Shown: piece by piece, positions 1 to 8,112 of the stretch
How the letters are laid out: every line of letters begins with the position of its first letter
Numbering within the stretch: position 1 is the stretch's first letter
DNA from: Pseudomonas sp. Os17
GTDB lineage: Bacteria; Pseudomonadota; Gammaproteobacteria; Pseudomonadales; Pseudomonadaceae
Assembly (NCBI RefSeq): GCF_001547895.1
Contig: NZ_AP014627.1
Span: 4,095,501-4,159,500, forward strand
Length of the DNA: 64,000 bases
Direction: 5' to 3'
Notes under the pieces: model-generated
Told to the model about the DNA's origin: nothing
Database searches by the model: none
Seen by the model: the letters and a program-made list of their open reading frames with translations, nothing else
Translations under genes and position numbers: made by a program

Positions 1-1151
1 GTCGGCTCGATGTAGTTGTCGCTGCCGTCGATGTGCAGCTGGCGGCCGCCACAGGCCAACTGCGCGCCCTGCTCCCGGGCGCCCTCGATATAGGCCATGA
101 CCCGGGCGGTCTGGCGCGCGTCGACCATGGCCCCGGCGCGGCTGGCCGGGTCCAGCGGGTTGCCCGGGCGCCAGTCCCGGGCCTTGGCCTTGAGGCGCTC
201 GACGAACTCGTCATGAATGCTGCGCTGCACCAGCAGCCGCGAGTTGGCCGAGCACACCTCGCCCTGGTTGAAGAAGATGCCGAAGGCGCTCTTCTCGGCG
301 GCCAGCTCCAGGTCCTGGCAGTCGGCGAACACCAGGTTCGGGCTCTTGCCGCCGCATTCGAGCCAGACCTGCTTGAGGTTCGATTGCGCCGAATACTGCA
401 TGAAGCACTTGCCCACCTCGGTGGAGCCGGTGAACACCAGGCAATCCACATCCGGGTGCAGGCCCAGGGCGCGACCGGCATCGCTGCCCAGGCCCGGCAC
501 CACGTTGAACACCCCTTCCGGCACGCCGGCCTCCAGGGCCAGCTCGGCCAGGCGCAGGGCCGAGAACGGCGACTGTTCGGCAGGCTTGAGCACCACCGAG
601 TTGCCCACCGCCAGGGCCGGGGCCAGCTTCCAGGCGGCCATGTCCAGGGGGAAGTTCCAGGGCACCACCGCGCCGATCACCCCCAGGGCTTCGCGACGGA
701 TGCTGGCATGGCTGTTGTGGCCACCGGGGGCCAGTTGATCGTAGAGCTTGTCGACGCTCTCGGCGTACCAGGCGAAGACGTGGGCCGCACCGGGCACGTC
801 GATGTTCCAGGCGTCCATCACCGGCTTGCCCATGTTCAGGGAGTCCAGCAGCGCCAGCTCCTCGCGGTGGGCGAGCATCAGCTCGGCCAGGCGCAGCAGG
901 ACCTTCTTGCGCTCCAGCGGGGCCATGCGCGCCCAGGGCCCCTGGTCGAAGGCCCGACGCGCGGCGGCCACCGCCAGGTCCACATCGGCCGCGCCGCAGG
1001 CACTGACCCGGGCCAGTACCCCAAGGGTGGCCGGGTTGACCGCATCGAAGGTGGCGCCGGACTGGGCGGCCATCCGTTGGCCGCCAATCAGCGCCTGATC
1101 AATGAATGTCTGTTGGGCAGCCCGCTGCTGCCAGTCACCGAGTTCGAACAC
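1..1151 (-). CDS. Aldehyde dehydrogenase, PuuC-like (C-terminus outside window)
   Basis: NAD(P)-dependent aldehyde dehydrogenase, probably oxidising an aminoaldehyde from polyamine or putrescine breakdown. Reading the minus strand from a GTG at 1151 gives about 383 residues of typical ALDH sequence: the Rossmann region with PWNFP, the FTGSTEVG motif, the general-base motif LECGGKSPN and the catalytic cysteine in NQGEVCSANSR. GGGAG lies 7 nt before the GTG. The frame is open through base 1, so roughly the last quarter lies outside the window. The family call is firm; the PuuC-type substrate is inferred from similarity and the amine-related neighbours. Its upstream region carries the 48-bp element also found before the monooxygenase at 5178. 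Confidence 0.88.
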   Translation of the reverse strand, partial: MFELGDWQQRAAQQTFIDQALIGGQRMAAQSGATFDAVNPATLGVLARVSACGAADVDLAVAAARRAFDQGPWARMAPLERKKVLLRLAELMLAHREELALLDSLNMGKPVMDAWNIDVPGAAHVFAWYAESVDKLYDQLAPGGHNSHASIRREALGVIGAVVPWNFPLDMAAWKLAPALAVGNSVVLKPAEQSPFSALRLAELALEAGVPEGVFNVVPGLGSDAGRALGLHPDVDCLVFTGSTEVGKCFMQYSAQSNLKQVWLECGGKSPNLVFADCQDLELAAEKSAFGIFFNQGEVCSANSRLLVQRSIHDEFVERLKAKARDWRPGNPLDPASRAGAMVDARQTARVMAYIEGAREQGAQLACGGRQLHIDGSDNYIEP

Positions 1152-1205
1152 GCTGCACTCCCTCGTCGGCCGTTGCGACGGCCTGTTGGTTATTGGGTCC
1201 TGAGG

Positions 1206-1253
1206 GATGGTGCGTCAGCGCGAGCCAGAGGAAAAATACTAAAAATATGCTCC
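1206..1253 (-). promoter_or_regulatory. 48-bp upstream element, copy 1
   Basis: Starts with GATGGTGCG (plus strand) and ends in TGCTCC, with an A-rich core GGAAAA..T..TAAAAAT. It lies 55 nt upstream of the aldehyde dehydrogenase start. The same 48-bp arrangement, about 35 of 48 positions identical and with identical spacing, occurs at 5264-5311 upstream of the monooxygenase. Likely a shared promoter/operator; the regulator is unknown. Confidence 0.5.
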
Positions 1254-1348
1254 AGCACCATGAAAAAGCTCTGTAGCCAGACGGCTTGGCGCCCCCACGC
1301 AAAACGCCGCCACCCAAAGCCCCAGGTAACGGCGAAAGCCCACAACCC

Positions 1349-1482
1349 TGTGGCGAGGGAGCTTGCTCCCGCTGGAAGGCGCAGCCTTCCCAAGGCCTGA
1401 ATCCGCGGCCTGTCAGGTGGAGTTGCGGATTCAGGCTTTGCGGCCGCTGCGCGCCCGAGCGGGAGCAAGCTCCCTCGCCACA
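1349..1482. repeat. REPIN-like paired inverted repeat
   Basis: A 25-bp sequence at 1349-1373 (core GAGGGAGCTTGCTCCCGC) is repeated exactly in inverted orientation at 1458-1482. A second inverted pair, CCTGAATCCGC / GCGGATTCAGG, is nested near 1397-1434. Paired REP palindromes of this type (REPINs) are common between Pseudomonas genes and can fold into long hairpins. It fills most of the 405-bp gap between the aldehyde dehydrogenase and the ArgE-like gene. Confidence 0.75.
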
Positions 1483-1556
1483 AGAAGCCTTGTCTCCCCT
1501 ATTCCTACACCGCCCCCGCACCGCAGCGCGTCGTTGGCCGACGTGCAGGAACCGCA

Positions 1557-2726
1557 TCAGGTTCGGGCGGGGTGCTCCAGCCAGTCGCCCAGGCGCTGCA
1601 ACAGGGCGTCGCAGGCGTGCAACTGTGCAAGGCTGATGAACTCATCCGGCTTGTGGCCCTGGTCCATGCTGCCAGGACCGCAGACCACCGTGGGGACGCC
1701 CGCCTCATGGAACAGCCCGCCCTCGGTGCCGAAGGCCACGGTGGTGAACTCCCGCGAGCCGCTGAGCAGCGCCAGCAGTTCGGCGGCCTGGCTGTCGGCG
1801 GCGGTGGCCAGCCCCGGGTAGGCGCTCAAGGGGTGCAGGTCGATCCCGGTGTCGGCCCGTACCGCCTGCATCTGCGGCACCAGCTCGGTGTCGGCATAGT
1901 CTTGCAACTGGGCCACCACGGCCTGGGCGTCATGGCCCGGCAGGGTGCGCACCTCGAAATCGAACTGACACTCGGCCGGCACGATGTTCAGCGCGCGGCC
2001 GCCCTGGATGGTGCCGGTCTGCACCGTGGAATACGGCGGATCGAAACGCGGGTCGTGGTGCTCGGGTTGCGCCAGCCGGCTGCCGATGTCTCCCAGCTTG
2101 CCGATCAGCCGCGCCGCGTACTCGATGGCATTGACCCCGTTAGGCGCATAGGCCGAATGGCAGGCCGCGCCCCGCACCTGACAGCGCATCGCCAGCTTGC
2201 CCTTGTGCCCGAGCACCGGGCGCAGCTCGGTAGGCTCGCCGATCAGGCACAGCAGCGGCGGATGTGGCCGCTGTCGCAAACGTTCGAGCATCGGTCGCAC
2301 GCCCAGGCAGCCCACCTCCTCGTCGTAAGAAAACGCCAGGTGCAACGGCAGCCGCAGACGGCGCCGGGTAAAGCCCGGCACCGCCGCCAGCACCGAGGCG
2401 ATAAAGCCTTTCATGTCGGCGGTGCCACGGCCGTACAGCCGCCCTTGGCGCTCACTCAAGACAAACGGCTCGACGCTCCAGGCCTGACCGTCCACCGGCA
2501 CCACGTCGGTGTGCCCGGACAGCACCACCCCGCCGCGATCGCTGGGGCCGATGCTGGCAAACAGGTTGGCCTTGGTCCGGTGCGGGTTGTAGATCAGCTC
2601 GCTGTCCACCCCGTGGCGCGCCAGGTAGTCGCGAATAAAGCCGATCAATTCCAGGTTGGAATCGCGGCTGACCGTGGCAAAGCCCACCAGCCGCGCCAAC
2701 AGCTCGCAGCTCGACTGCTCATTCAT
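1557..2726 (-). CDS. argE: Acetylornithine deacetylase, ArgE-like M20 peptidase
   Basis: Zinc-dependent amidohydrolase of the M20/ArgE-DapE family, predicted to deacylate an N-acyl amino acid such as N-acetylornithine. The 389 residues match ArgE length. Visible motifs are SGHTDVVPVDG (metal His/Asp), GRGTADMKGF (bridging Asp), DEEVGCLG (catalytic and metal Glu) and GTEGGLFHEAG. It overlaps the DUF1028 gene upstream by 8 nt and is last in an operon of monooxygenase, RidA-like and DUF1028 genes. That context suggests a catabolic or scavenging ArgE paralogue rather than the arginine-biosynthetic enzyme, so the symbol is family-level only. Confidence 0.8.
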   Translation of the reverse strand: MNEQSSCELLARLVGFATVSRDSNLELIGFIRDYLARHGVDSELIYNPHRTKANLFASIGPSDRGGVVLSGHTDVVPVDGQAWSVEPFVLSERQGRLYGRGTADMKGFIASVLAAVPGFTRRRLRLPLHLAFSYDEEVGCLGVRPMLERLRQRPHPPLLCLIGEPTELRPVLGHKGKLAMRCQVRGAACHSAYAPNGVNAIEYAARLIGKLGDIGSRLAQPEHHDPRFDPPYSTVQTGTIQGGRALNIVPAECQFDFEVRTLPGHDAQAVVAQLQDYADTELVPQMQAVRADTGIDLHPLSAYPGLATAADSQAAELLALLSGSREFTTVAFGTEGGLFHEAGVPTVVCGPGSMDQGHKPDEFISLAQLHACDALLQRLGDWLEHPART

Positions 2727-3396
2727 TGCCCGGCACTCCGTAGCTGGGGGCCGCCGTGGGGTCCAGGGCCCGGGTCAGGTAGTCCTGCATCTGCGGCCGG
2801 TAGGCCTGCCACAGGCCGTCGAGCTGGCCGATGGGGTCGGCATCGGCCCAGTCCACCCGCAGGTCGACGATGGGCCAGGTCAGGTCGTCCACCACGCTCA
2901 GCGCCGCTGAATGCACCGGGCCCGCCTCGCCACCGGCGGCCATGGCCGCGTGCATCGCCGCCAGCAGGCGCTCGGCCAGAATCCCCGGCGTCTGTTCGAA
3001 CGCCTGGACCATGGCCTGGATGACCCCGGCGTCCGCCAGCAGGTTGCCGGCGGCCACGCACTGCTCGCCGGCCAGCGCGTGGTGGATGCCCAACGCCTGC
3101 TGGCCACTGAACAGCGCCGTGCGGCCCTGGTTGTCGATCACCGTCACCTGGCGGTACTGGCTCCAGCCGTTGCGACCCAGGGCCTGCTCCAGGGCGGTGC
3201 CGGGGTCGAGCTTGCGCTGTTCCAGCAGGTCGAGAATCTGCGGCCCCAGGGCCGGCAGGGTGACGTTCTGGGTGGCCACCGCGCCCACTCCGGCCCGCAC
3301 CCAGGGGCAACGGGCGCCGACCGCGATGCTCGACGAACTGATGGCGATGCCCAGCTGGCCGGTTTCGGCGCAACGGCCCACGATGGAAAAAGTCAT
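2719..3396 (-). CDS. DUF1028 family protein
   Basis: A 225-residue member of the DUF1028 family, whose members have an Ntn-hydrolase-like fold and often sit beside peptidases and RidA-like genes. The N-terminal MTFSIVGRCAETGQLGIAISSSS and later VRAGVGAVATQN stretches are the family hallmarks. It lies between the RidA-like and ArgE-like genes in the same operon. A role as an amidohydrolase in breakdown of a nitrogenous compound fits the context; no substrate can be assigned. Confidence 0.8.
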   Translation of the reverse strand: MTFSIVGRCAETGQLGIAISSSSIAVGARCPWVRAGVGAVATQNVTLPALGPQILDLLEQRKLDPGTALEQALGRNGWSQYRQVTVIDNQGRTALFSGQQALGIHHALAGEQCVAAGNLLADAGVIQAMVQAFEQTPGILAERLLAAMHAAMAAGGEAGPVHSAALSVVDDLTWPIVDLRVDWADADPIGQLDGLWQAYRPQMQDYLTRALDPTAAPSYGVPGNE

Positions 3397-3463
3397 GCAA
3401 ACTCCTTGGCCCGCCGGGCCTGCGTCGACGCCGGGTGCGGCGTCCGTGAAAACAGCGCGGGGC

Positions 3464-3874
3464 TCACTCGGGAATGACCGCGATCACGTCGATCTCCATC
3501 AGCCACTGCGGCTGGCCGAGGGCCGAGACCACCAGCCCGGTGGAGATCGGGAACACCCCTTTGAGCCACTTGCCCACTTCCTGGTACACCGGCTCGCGGT
3601 AGCGCGGGTCGGTGAGGTAGGTGGTGGTCTTGACGATATGGGACAGGTCGCTGCCCGCCTCTTCCAGCAGCTGCTTGACGTTTTTCATCGCCTGCTCGGC
3701 CTGGGCCCGGGGATCGCCCAGGCCCACCAGGCGGCCGTCGAAATCGGTGCCGACCTGACCGCGAACGTACACCGTGTTGCCGGCGCGCACCGCCTGGCAC
3801 AGGTCGTTGTCCAGGGACTGGTTGGGGTAGGTGTCCTTGGTGTTGAACATGCGGATACGGGTATGAGTCGGCAT
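3464..3874 (-). CDS. RidA/YjgF family protein
   Basis: 136-residue RidA/YER057c/UK114-family protein. Canonical RidA hydrolyses reactive enamine/imine intermediates. The motif QAVRAGNTVYVRGQVG near residue 28 and the C-terminal LMEIDVIAVIPE are family features. The region that carries the catalytic arginine in canonical RidA reads GLVVSALGQPQWLMEID, with no arginine visible, so this is probably one of the divergent Rid subfamilies with another activity. Its ATG overlaps the monooxygenase stop (ATGA), so the two are translationally coupled and may handle an imine made by the oxidase. Confidence 0.85.
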   Translation of the reverse strand: MPTHTRIRMFNTKDTYPNQSLDNDLCQAVRAGNTVYVRGQVGTDFDGRLVGLGDPRAQAEQAMKNVKQLLEEAGSDLSHIVKTTTYLTDPRYREPVYQEVGKWLKGVFPISTGLVVSALGQPQWLMEIDVIAVIPE

Positions 3875-5178
3875 CAGAGGGCTCCCACGCTGCTGAGGTT
3901 GTGATGCGGCGCCGCGGCTGGGGCCGGGCTGCCATAGGCCTGGTATTTGCGCTGGGTGGCGATGTGATCGGCGATGTGCTTGGCGTCGTGCCACACCCCC
4001 CAGATGAACGACGAGCCACGGCGCGACAGCCAGGGCAGGCCGAGGAAATACACCCCGGGCTCGCGGGACACGCCGCGCTGGTGCAGGGGCTTGCCCTGTT
4101 CGCTGAAGGTGTCGACCTGCAGCCAGGAAAAATCCACGGCGTAGCCGGTGGCCCAGATGATCGAGTTGATGCCGGCCTGTTGCAGGTCCAGTTCGAGGAT
4201 CGGCTGCCTGACGCAGTCCGGGTCCGGCAGGCGCCGGCGCGCCTCGGGCTCCAGCGGCAGGTCGAGGCTGTTGCGCTCGACATAGGCATCGGCGGCGTCC
4301 AGCAGCGCCAGGTAGTTCTCGTCGCCCCGGGCCAGGTTGTCCAGCAGGTCCGCCTGGAAGGTCACGTGCTCGCCGGCAAAGGCCCGGGTCAGTCCGACCA
4401 GGGTGATGCCCTGGTGGGCCAGGGCGCGAAAGTCGATGGTCTGGCCGCCGCGAGCGCCGCTGACGGCGATGGTCACGTGTTCGCGCCCGGGCTTGGCGAT
4501 CTCCGCATCCCACTCCCCCAGCACCCCGAGCCACCAGCAGAAATCCCGGTTGCGATAGGAACGCGGCGGACGGTCATGGGCGCCCACCGACAGATAGACC
4601 CGGCGCCCCGCCCGCTGCAGTTCATCGGCGATCTGCACCCCGGACGAGCCTGCGCCCACCACCAGCACCGCGCCCTCGGGCAACTGCTGCGGATTGCGGT
4701 ACTCGGCGGAGTGGATCTGCGTCAGGCGGCCATTGGCGGGGGCAATCGGCGGGATCACCGGACGCTGGAACGGACCGGTGGCGGCCACCACGCGCCGGGC
4801 CTGGATCACCCCATCGGACGTCTCGACGGTGAAACCCGGACGACCGACATTGCGCTGCACCTTGCGCACCTCGACCCCGGTACGGATCGGCGCGTTGAAG
4901 GTACGGGCATAGGCTTCGAAGTAGTCCGCCACCTGCTCCTTGGCGGCAAAGGCATCGTCCGGCAGGGCGAAGGGCATCCCGGGAAAGCGGTCATGCCAGG
5001 CCGGCCCGTTGGCCACCAGGGAATCCCAGCGTGCGCTGCGCCAGGCTTCGGCGATGCGGCTGCGTTCCAGCACCAGGTGGGGCACGCCGAGCTTGCTCAG
5101 GTGCTCGCTCATGGCCACGCCGGCCTGACCCGCGCCGACCACCAGGGTGTCCACTTGCATTTGTTGTTCTACGGTCAT
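3874..5178 (-). CDS. FAD-dependent monooxygenase (Trk/YdjA-type flavoprotein)
   Basis: 434-residue flavin-containing monooxygenase of the CzcO/TrkA-like group. The N-terminal FAD motif VVGAGQAGVAMSEHL and an internal NADPH motif VVGAGSSGVQIADEL are both intact. The late motif INSIIWATGYAVDF fits flavin monooxygenases, which hydroxylate amines or insert oxygen next to carbonyls. AAGGA precedes the ATG at 5178. First gene of the operon with RidA-like, DUF1028 and ArgE-like genes, and divergent from the polyamine genes. An amine or amino-acid substrate is inferred from context. Confidence 0.8.
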   Translation of the reverse strand: MTVEQQMQVDTLVVGAGQAGVAMSEHLSKLGVPHLVLERSRIAEAWRSARWDSLVANGPAWHDRFPGMPFALPDDAFAAKEQVADYFEAYARTFNAPIRTGVEVRKVQRNVGRPGFTVETSDGVIQARRVVAATGPFQRPVIPPIAPANGRLTQIHSAEYRNPQQLPEGAVLVVGAGSSGVQIADELQRAGRRVYLSVGAHDRPPRSYRNRDFCWWLGVLGEWDAEIAKPGREHVTIAVSGARGGQTIDFRALAHQGITLVGLTRAFAGEHVTFQADLLDNLARGDENYLALLDAADAYVERNSLDLPLEPEARRRLPDPDCVRQPILELDLQQAGINSIIWATGYAVDFSWLQVDTFSEQGKPLHQRGVSREPGVYFLGLPWLSRRGSSFIWGVWHDAKHIADHIATQRKYQAYGSPAPAAAPHHNLSSVGAL

Positions 5179-5263
5179 GTCTGTGTCCTTCTGCGAGACG
5201 ATTGGCACCGGCCGGAAGGCCTGGCACACGCGGTTCGGAACCCGGGATAAGTCGGATGCGACA

Positions 5264-5311
5264 GATGGTGCGACAGACGCCCGCGAAGGAAAATTATTAA
5301 AAATGTGCTCC
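5264..5311 (-). promoter_or_regulatory. 48-bp upstream element, copy 2
   Basis: Counterpart of the 1206-1253 element, again starting with GATGGTGCG and ending TGCTCC with equal spacing. It lies 86 nt upstream of the monooxygenase ATG and inside the divergent gap shared with the carboxynorspermidine decarboxylase gene. A second TGCGACAGA lies just before it, giving direct repeats. Probable binding site of a shared regulator. Confidence 0.5.
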
Positions 5312-5530
5312 CTGGATAAGAAAAAGCGAGGCAGCACGGGGCCTGCACCCGTCCCTGAGCCGGCTCGGGGCAAGGCCCACAGGCACACTCGGCAGCGGCC
5401 CGAGCGATCAGACTGATCACCAGGGCCTTTCAGATGATTACCCGGCGAAAATGCATTTCCGTGCTTTCGATCTGCAGGCACTGAAGGCACAATGCGTACC
5501 TTTTTGGCTGGCCCTGCCGGAGACCCTGAA

Positions 5531-6628
5531 ATGATCAAGACGCCGTACTACCTCATCGACAAGCAGAAGCTTTTGAGCAACATGCAGAAGATCGCCTATG
5601 TGCGCGAGCAGTCCGGCGCCAAGGCCCTGCTGGCCCTCAAGTGCTTCGCCACCTGGTCGGTGTTCGACCTGATGCAGCAGTACATGGACGGCACCACCTC
5701 CTCGTCGCTGTACGAGCTCAAGCTCGGCCGGCAGAAGTTCGCCGGCGAAACCCACGCCTACAGCGTGGCCTGGGCCGACGACGAGATCGAAGAGATGCTC
5801 GCCAACTGCGACAAGATCATCTTCAACTCCATCAGCCAGCTGCAGCGCTTTGCCGACGCCAGCGCGGGCAAGGTCCGCGGTCTGCGGGTCAACCCCCAGG
5901 TAAGCAGCTCGGACTACCTGCTGGCCGACCCGGCCCGGCCTTTCAGCCGCCTGGGCGAATGGGACCCGGCGAAGATCGAAGGCGTGATCGAGCAGATCTC
6001 CGGCTTCATGTTCCATAACAACTGCGAGAACGGCGACTTCGGGCTGTTCGACCAGATGCTGAGCACCATCGAGGAGCGCTTCGGCCACCTGCTGCACAAG
6101 GTCGAGTGGGTCAGCCTCGGCGGCGGCATCCACTTCACCGGCGAGGACTACGCCCTGGACGCCTTCTGCGCACGGCTCAAGGCCTTCTCCGAGCAGTACG
6201 GCGTGCAGGTCTACCTGGAGCCGGGCGAAGCGGCGATCACCCAGAGCGCATCCCTGGAAGTGACCGTGCTCGACACCCTGTACAACGGCAAGCACCTGGC
6301 CGTGGTGGACAGCTCCATCGAAGCCCACATGCTCGACCTGCTGATCTATCGCCTGAACGCCAAGCTGGCCCCCAGCAGCGGCGAACACAGCTACATGATT
6401 TGTGGCAAGTCTTGCCTGGCCGGAGACATCTTTGGCGAGTATCAATTCGAACGTCCGCTGACCATCGGCGATCGCCTGTCGTTCGTCGACGCGGCGGGCT
6501 ACACCATGGTCAAGAAAAACTGGTTCAACGGCCTGAAAATGCCATCCATCGTTGTGAAACAACTCGATGGCAGCATCGACGTGGTTCGCGAGTTTGGTTT
6601 CGAAGACTACCTGTCCAGCCTTTCCTGA
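5531..6628 (+). CDS. nspC: Carboxynorspermidine decarboxylase
   Basis: PLP-dependent fold III decarboxylase that removes the carboxyl group from carboxynorspermidine or carboxyspermidine. The first residues MIKTPYYLIDKQKLLSNM and the PLP-lysine region KALLALKCFATWS are typical of NspC. C-terminal motifs include CGKSCLAGDIFGEY (the cysteine completes the active site). I start at the ATG at 5531 because GGAG lies 9 nt upstream; an ATG at 5492 would add 13 unsupported residues. The resulting 365 aa matches the family. It is 29 nt upstream of the carboxynorspermidine dehydrogenase gene. Confidence 0.9.
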   Translation: MIKTPYYLIDKQKLLSNMQKIAYVREQSGAKALLALKCFATWSVFDLMQQYMDGTTSSSLYELKLGRQKFAGETHAYSVAWADDEIEEMLANCDKIIFNSISQLQRFADASAGKVRGLRVNPQVSSSDYLLADPARPFSRLGEWDPAKIEGVIEQISGFMFHNNCENGDFGLFDQMLSTIEERFGHLLHKVEWVSLGGGIHFTGEDYALDAFCARLKAFSEQYGVQVYLEPGEAAITQSASLEVTVLDTLYNGKHLAVVDSSIEAHMLDLLIYRLNAKLAPSSGEHSYMICGKSCLAGDIFGEYQFERPLTIGDRLSFVDAAGYTMVKKNWFNGLKMPSIVVKQLDGSIDVVREFGFEDYLSSLS

Positions 6629-6657
6629 GCGGACAGACACGAGGAGAAGTAAATAAA

Positions 6658-7902
6658 TTGAAGAAGAATGTTCTTATCATTGGTGCAGGAGGTGTCGCCA
6701 AGGTGGTGGCCCACAAGTGCGCGCAGCACAACGACGAACTCGGTCGTATTGCCATCGCGTCGCGCAACATCTCCAAATGCCAGGCCATCATCGACAGCGT
6801 CAAGGCCAAGGGCAGCCTCAAACAGCCCGCTGAAATAAAAGCCTATGCGCTCAACGCGCTGGACATCGAAGCGACCAAGGCGCTGATCCGCGAGACCGAG
6901 TCGCAGATCGTCATCAACGTCGGTTCCGCCTTCCTCAACATGTCGGTGCTGCGCGCCTGCATCGATACCGGCGTGGCCTACCTGGACACCGCGATCCACG
7001 AAGAGCCGGGCAAGATCTGCGAAACGCCGCCCTGGTACGGCAACTACGAGTGGAAGCACCTCGAGGAGTGCCGGGAGAAGAACATCACCGCCATTCTCGG
7101 CGTGGGCTTCGATCCGGGCGTGGTCAACGCCTATGCCGCGCTGGCCAAGCAACAGCATTTCGACCGCATTGATTCCATCGACATTCTCGACGTCAATGCC
7201 GGATCCCATGGCAAATATTTCGCCACCAATTTCGACCCGGAAATCAATTTCCGCGAATTCACCGGACAGGTGTGGAGCTGGCAGAACAGCCAGTGGACCA
7301 GCAACACCATGTTCGAAGTCAAGCGCACCGACGACCTGCCGGTGGTCGGCTCGCAGAACCTGTACCTGACCGGCCACGACGAAGTGCACTCGCTGTCGAA
7401 GAACCTCGACGTGCCCAACGTGCGCTTCTGGATGAGCTTCGGCGAGCACTACATCAACGTGTTCACCGTGCTGCGCAACCTCGGCCTGCTCTCCGAGCAG
7501 CCGGTCAAGACCGCCGAAGGCCTGGAAGTGGTGCCGCTCAAGGTGGTCAAGGCGGTGCTGCCTGATCCGGCCTCCCTGGCCCCGGGCTACACCGGCAAGA
7601 CCTGCATCGGCGACCTGGTCAAGGGCACCAAGGACGGCCAGCCGCGCGAAGTCTTCATCTACAACGTGGCTGACCACGAAGAAGCCTACGCCGAGACCGA
7701 CAGCCAGGGCATTTCCTACACCGCCGGCGTGCCGCCCGTGGCGGCCGCCCTGCTGGTGGCCCGTGGCGAGTGGGACGTGCAGCGCATGGTCAACGTCGAG
7801 GAGCTGGCCGCCGAGCCGTTCCTCAAGGCGCTGGACGTGATGGGCCTGCCGACCCGGATCAAGGACGAGCATGGCGATCGTCCTTGGGACGCCGCCCTCT
7901 GA
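6658..7902 (+). CDS. Carboxynorspermidine synthase (saccharopine dehydrogenase family)
   Basis: NADPH-dependent enzyme that condenses aspartate semialdehyde with a diamine to give carboxy(nor)spermidine, the step before NspC. The N-terminal motif NVLIIGAGGVAKVVAHKC binds nucleotide, and the rest matches the saccharopine dehydrogenase family throughout 414 residues (for example GVGFDPGVVNAYAA). Translation appears to begin at a TTG at 6658 with GAGGAG about 10 nt upstream; no ATG in frame fits. Unlike the two-step aminopropyl route, this pathway makes spermidine-type polyamines without decarboxylated SAM. Confidence 0.88.
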   Translation: MKKNVLIIGAGGVAKVVAHKCAQHNDELGRIAIASRNISKCQAIIDSVKAKGSLKQPAEIKAYALNALDIEATKALIRETESQIVINVGSAFLNMSVLRACIDTGVAYLDTAIHEEPGKICETPPWYGNYEWKHLEECREKNITAILGVGFDPGVVNAYAALAKQQHFDRIDSIDILDVNAGSHGKYFATNFDPEINFREFTGQVWSWQNSQWTSNTMFEVKRTDDLPVVGSQNLYLTGHDEVHSLSKNLDVPNVRFWMSFGEHYINVFTVLRNLGLLSEQPVKTAEGLEVVPLKVVKAVLPDPASLAPGYTGKTCIGDLVKGTKDGQPREVFIYNVADHEEAYAETDSQGISYTAGVPPVAAALLVARGEWDVQRMVNVEELAAEPFLKALDVMGLPTRIKDEHGDRPWDAAL

Positions 7903-7920
7903 TCTAGCTCCAGCCACAGC

Positions 7921-7940
7921 GGGCGCCGGCAACGGCGCCC
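7921..7940 (+). terminator. GC-rich hairpin after the polyamine genes
   Basis: A perfect 7-bp stem (GGGCGCC / GGCGCCC) with a 6-nt loop lies 18 nt after the stop of the dehydrogenase gene and is followed by a weakly T-rich stretch. Likely a rho-independent terminator for the nspC operon, though its T-tract is poor. Confidence 0.5.
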
Positions 7941-7991
7941 TCTGTTGCAGCCCTTTCGCCATTGTCGATGGTGCGTCGCTTTTGCCGTTCT

Positions 7992-8007
7992 GTGCGACAG
8001 ATCGCAC
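7992..8007. promoter_or_regulatory. Dyad GTGCGACAGATCGCAC upstream of the dipeptidase
   Basis: Perfect 6-bp arms (GTGCGA / TCGCAC) around CAGA, about 110 nt before the dipeptidase start. The half GTGCGACAGA also occurs at 5269-5278, and GATGGTGCG occurs nearby at 7967. Candidate operator of the same regulator as the 48-bp elements. Confidence 0.4.
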
Positions 8008-8112
8008 TGGCGGGGCTCCCGCCCTCCTCCTTCGTAGTGTTAGCTTGAGCAGGTTTCTGTCTGATCGCTCAGACATTTCCTAATCACTCCCTGCAAAGGA
8101 ATGCCCTCCGTA

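Noticed and set aside
33..1400. Long plus-strand open frame opposite the aldehyde dehydrogenase
   Set aside because: The minus strand encodes a clear aldehyde dehydrogenase with catalytic motifs; the plus frame is a high-GC shadow with no family similarity.
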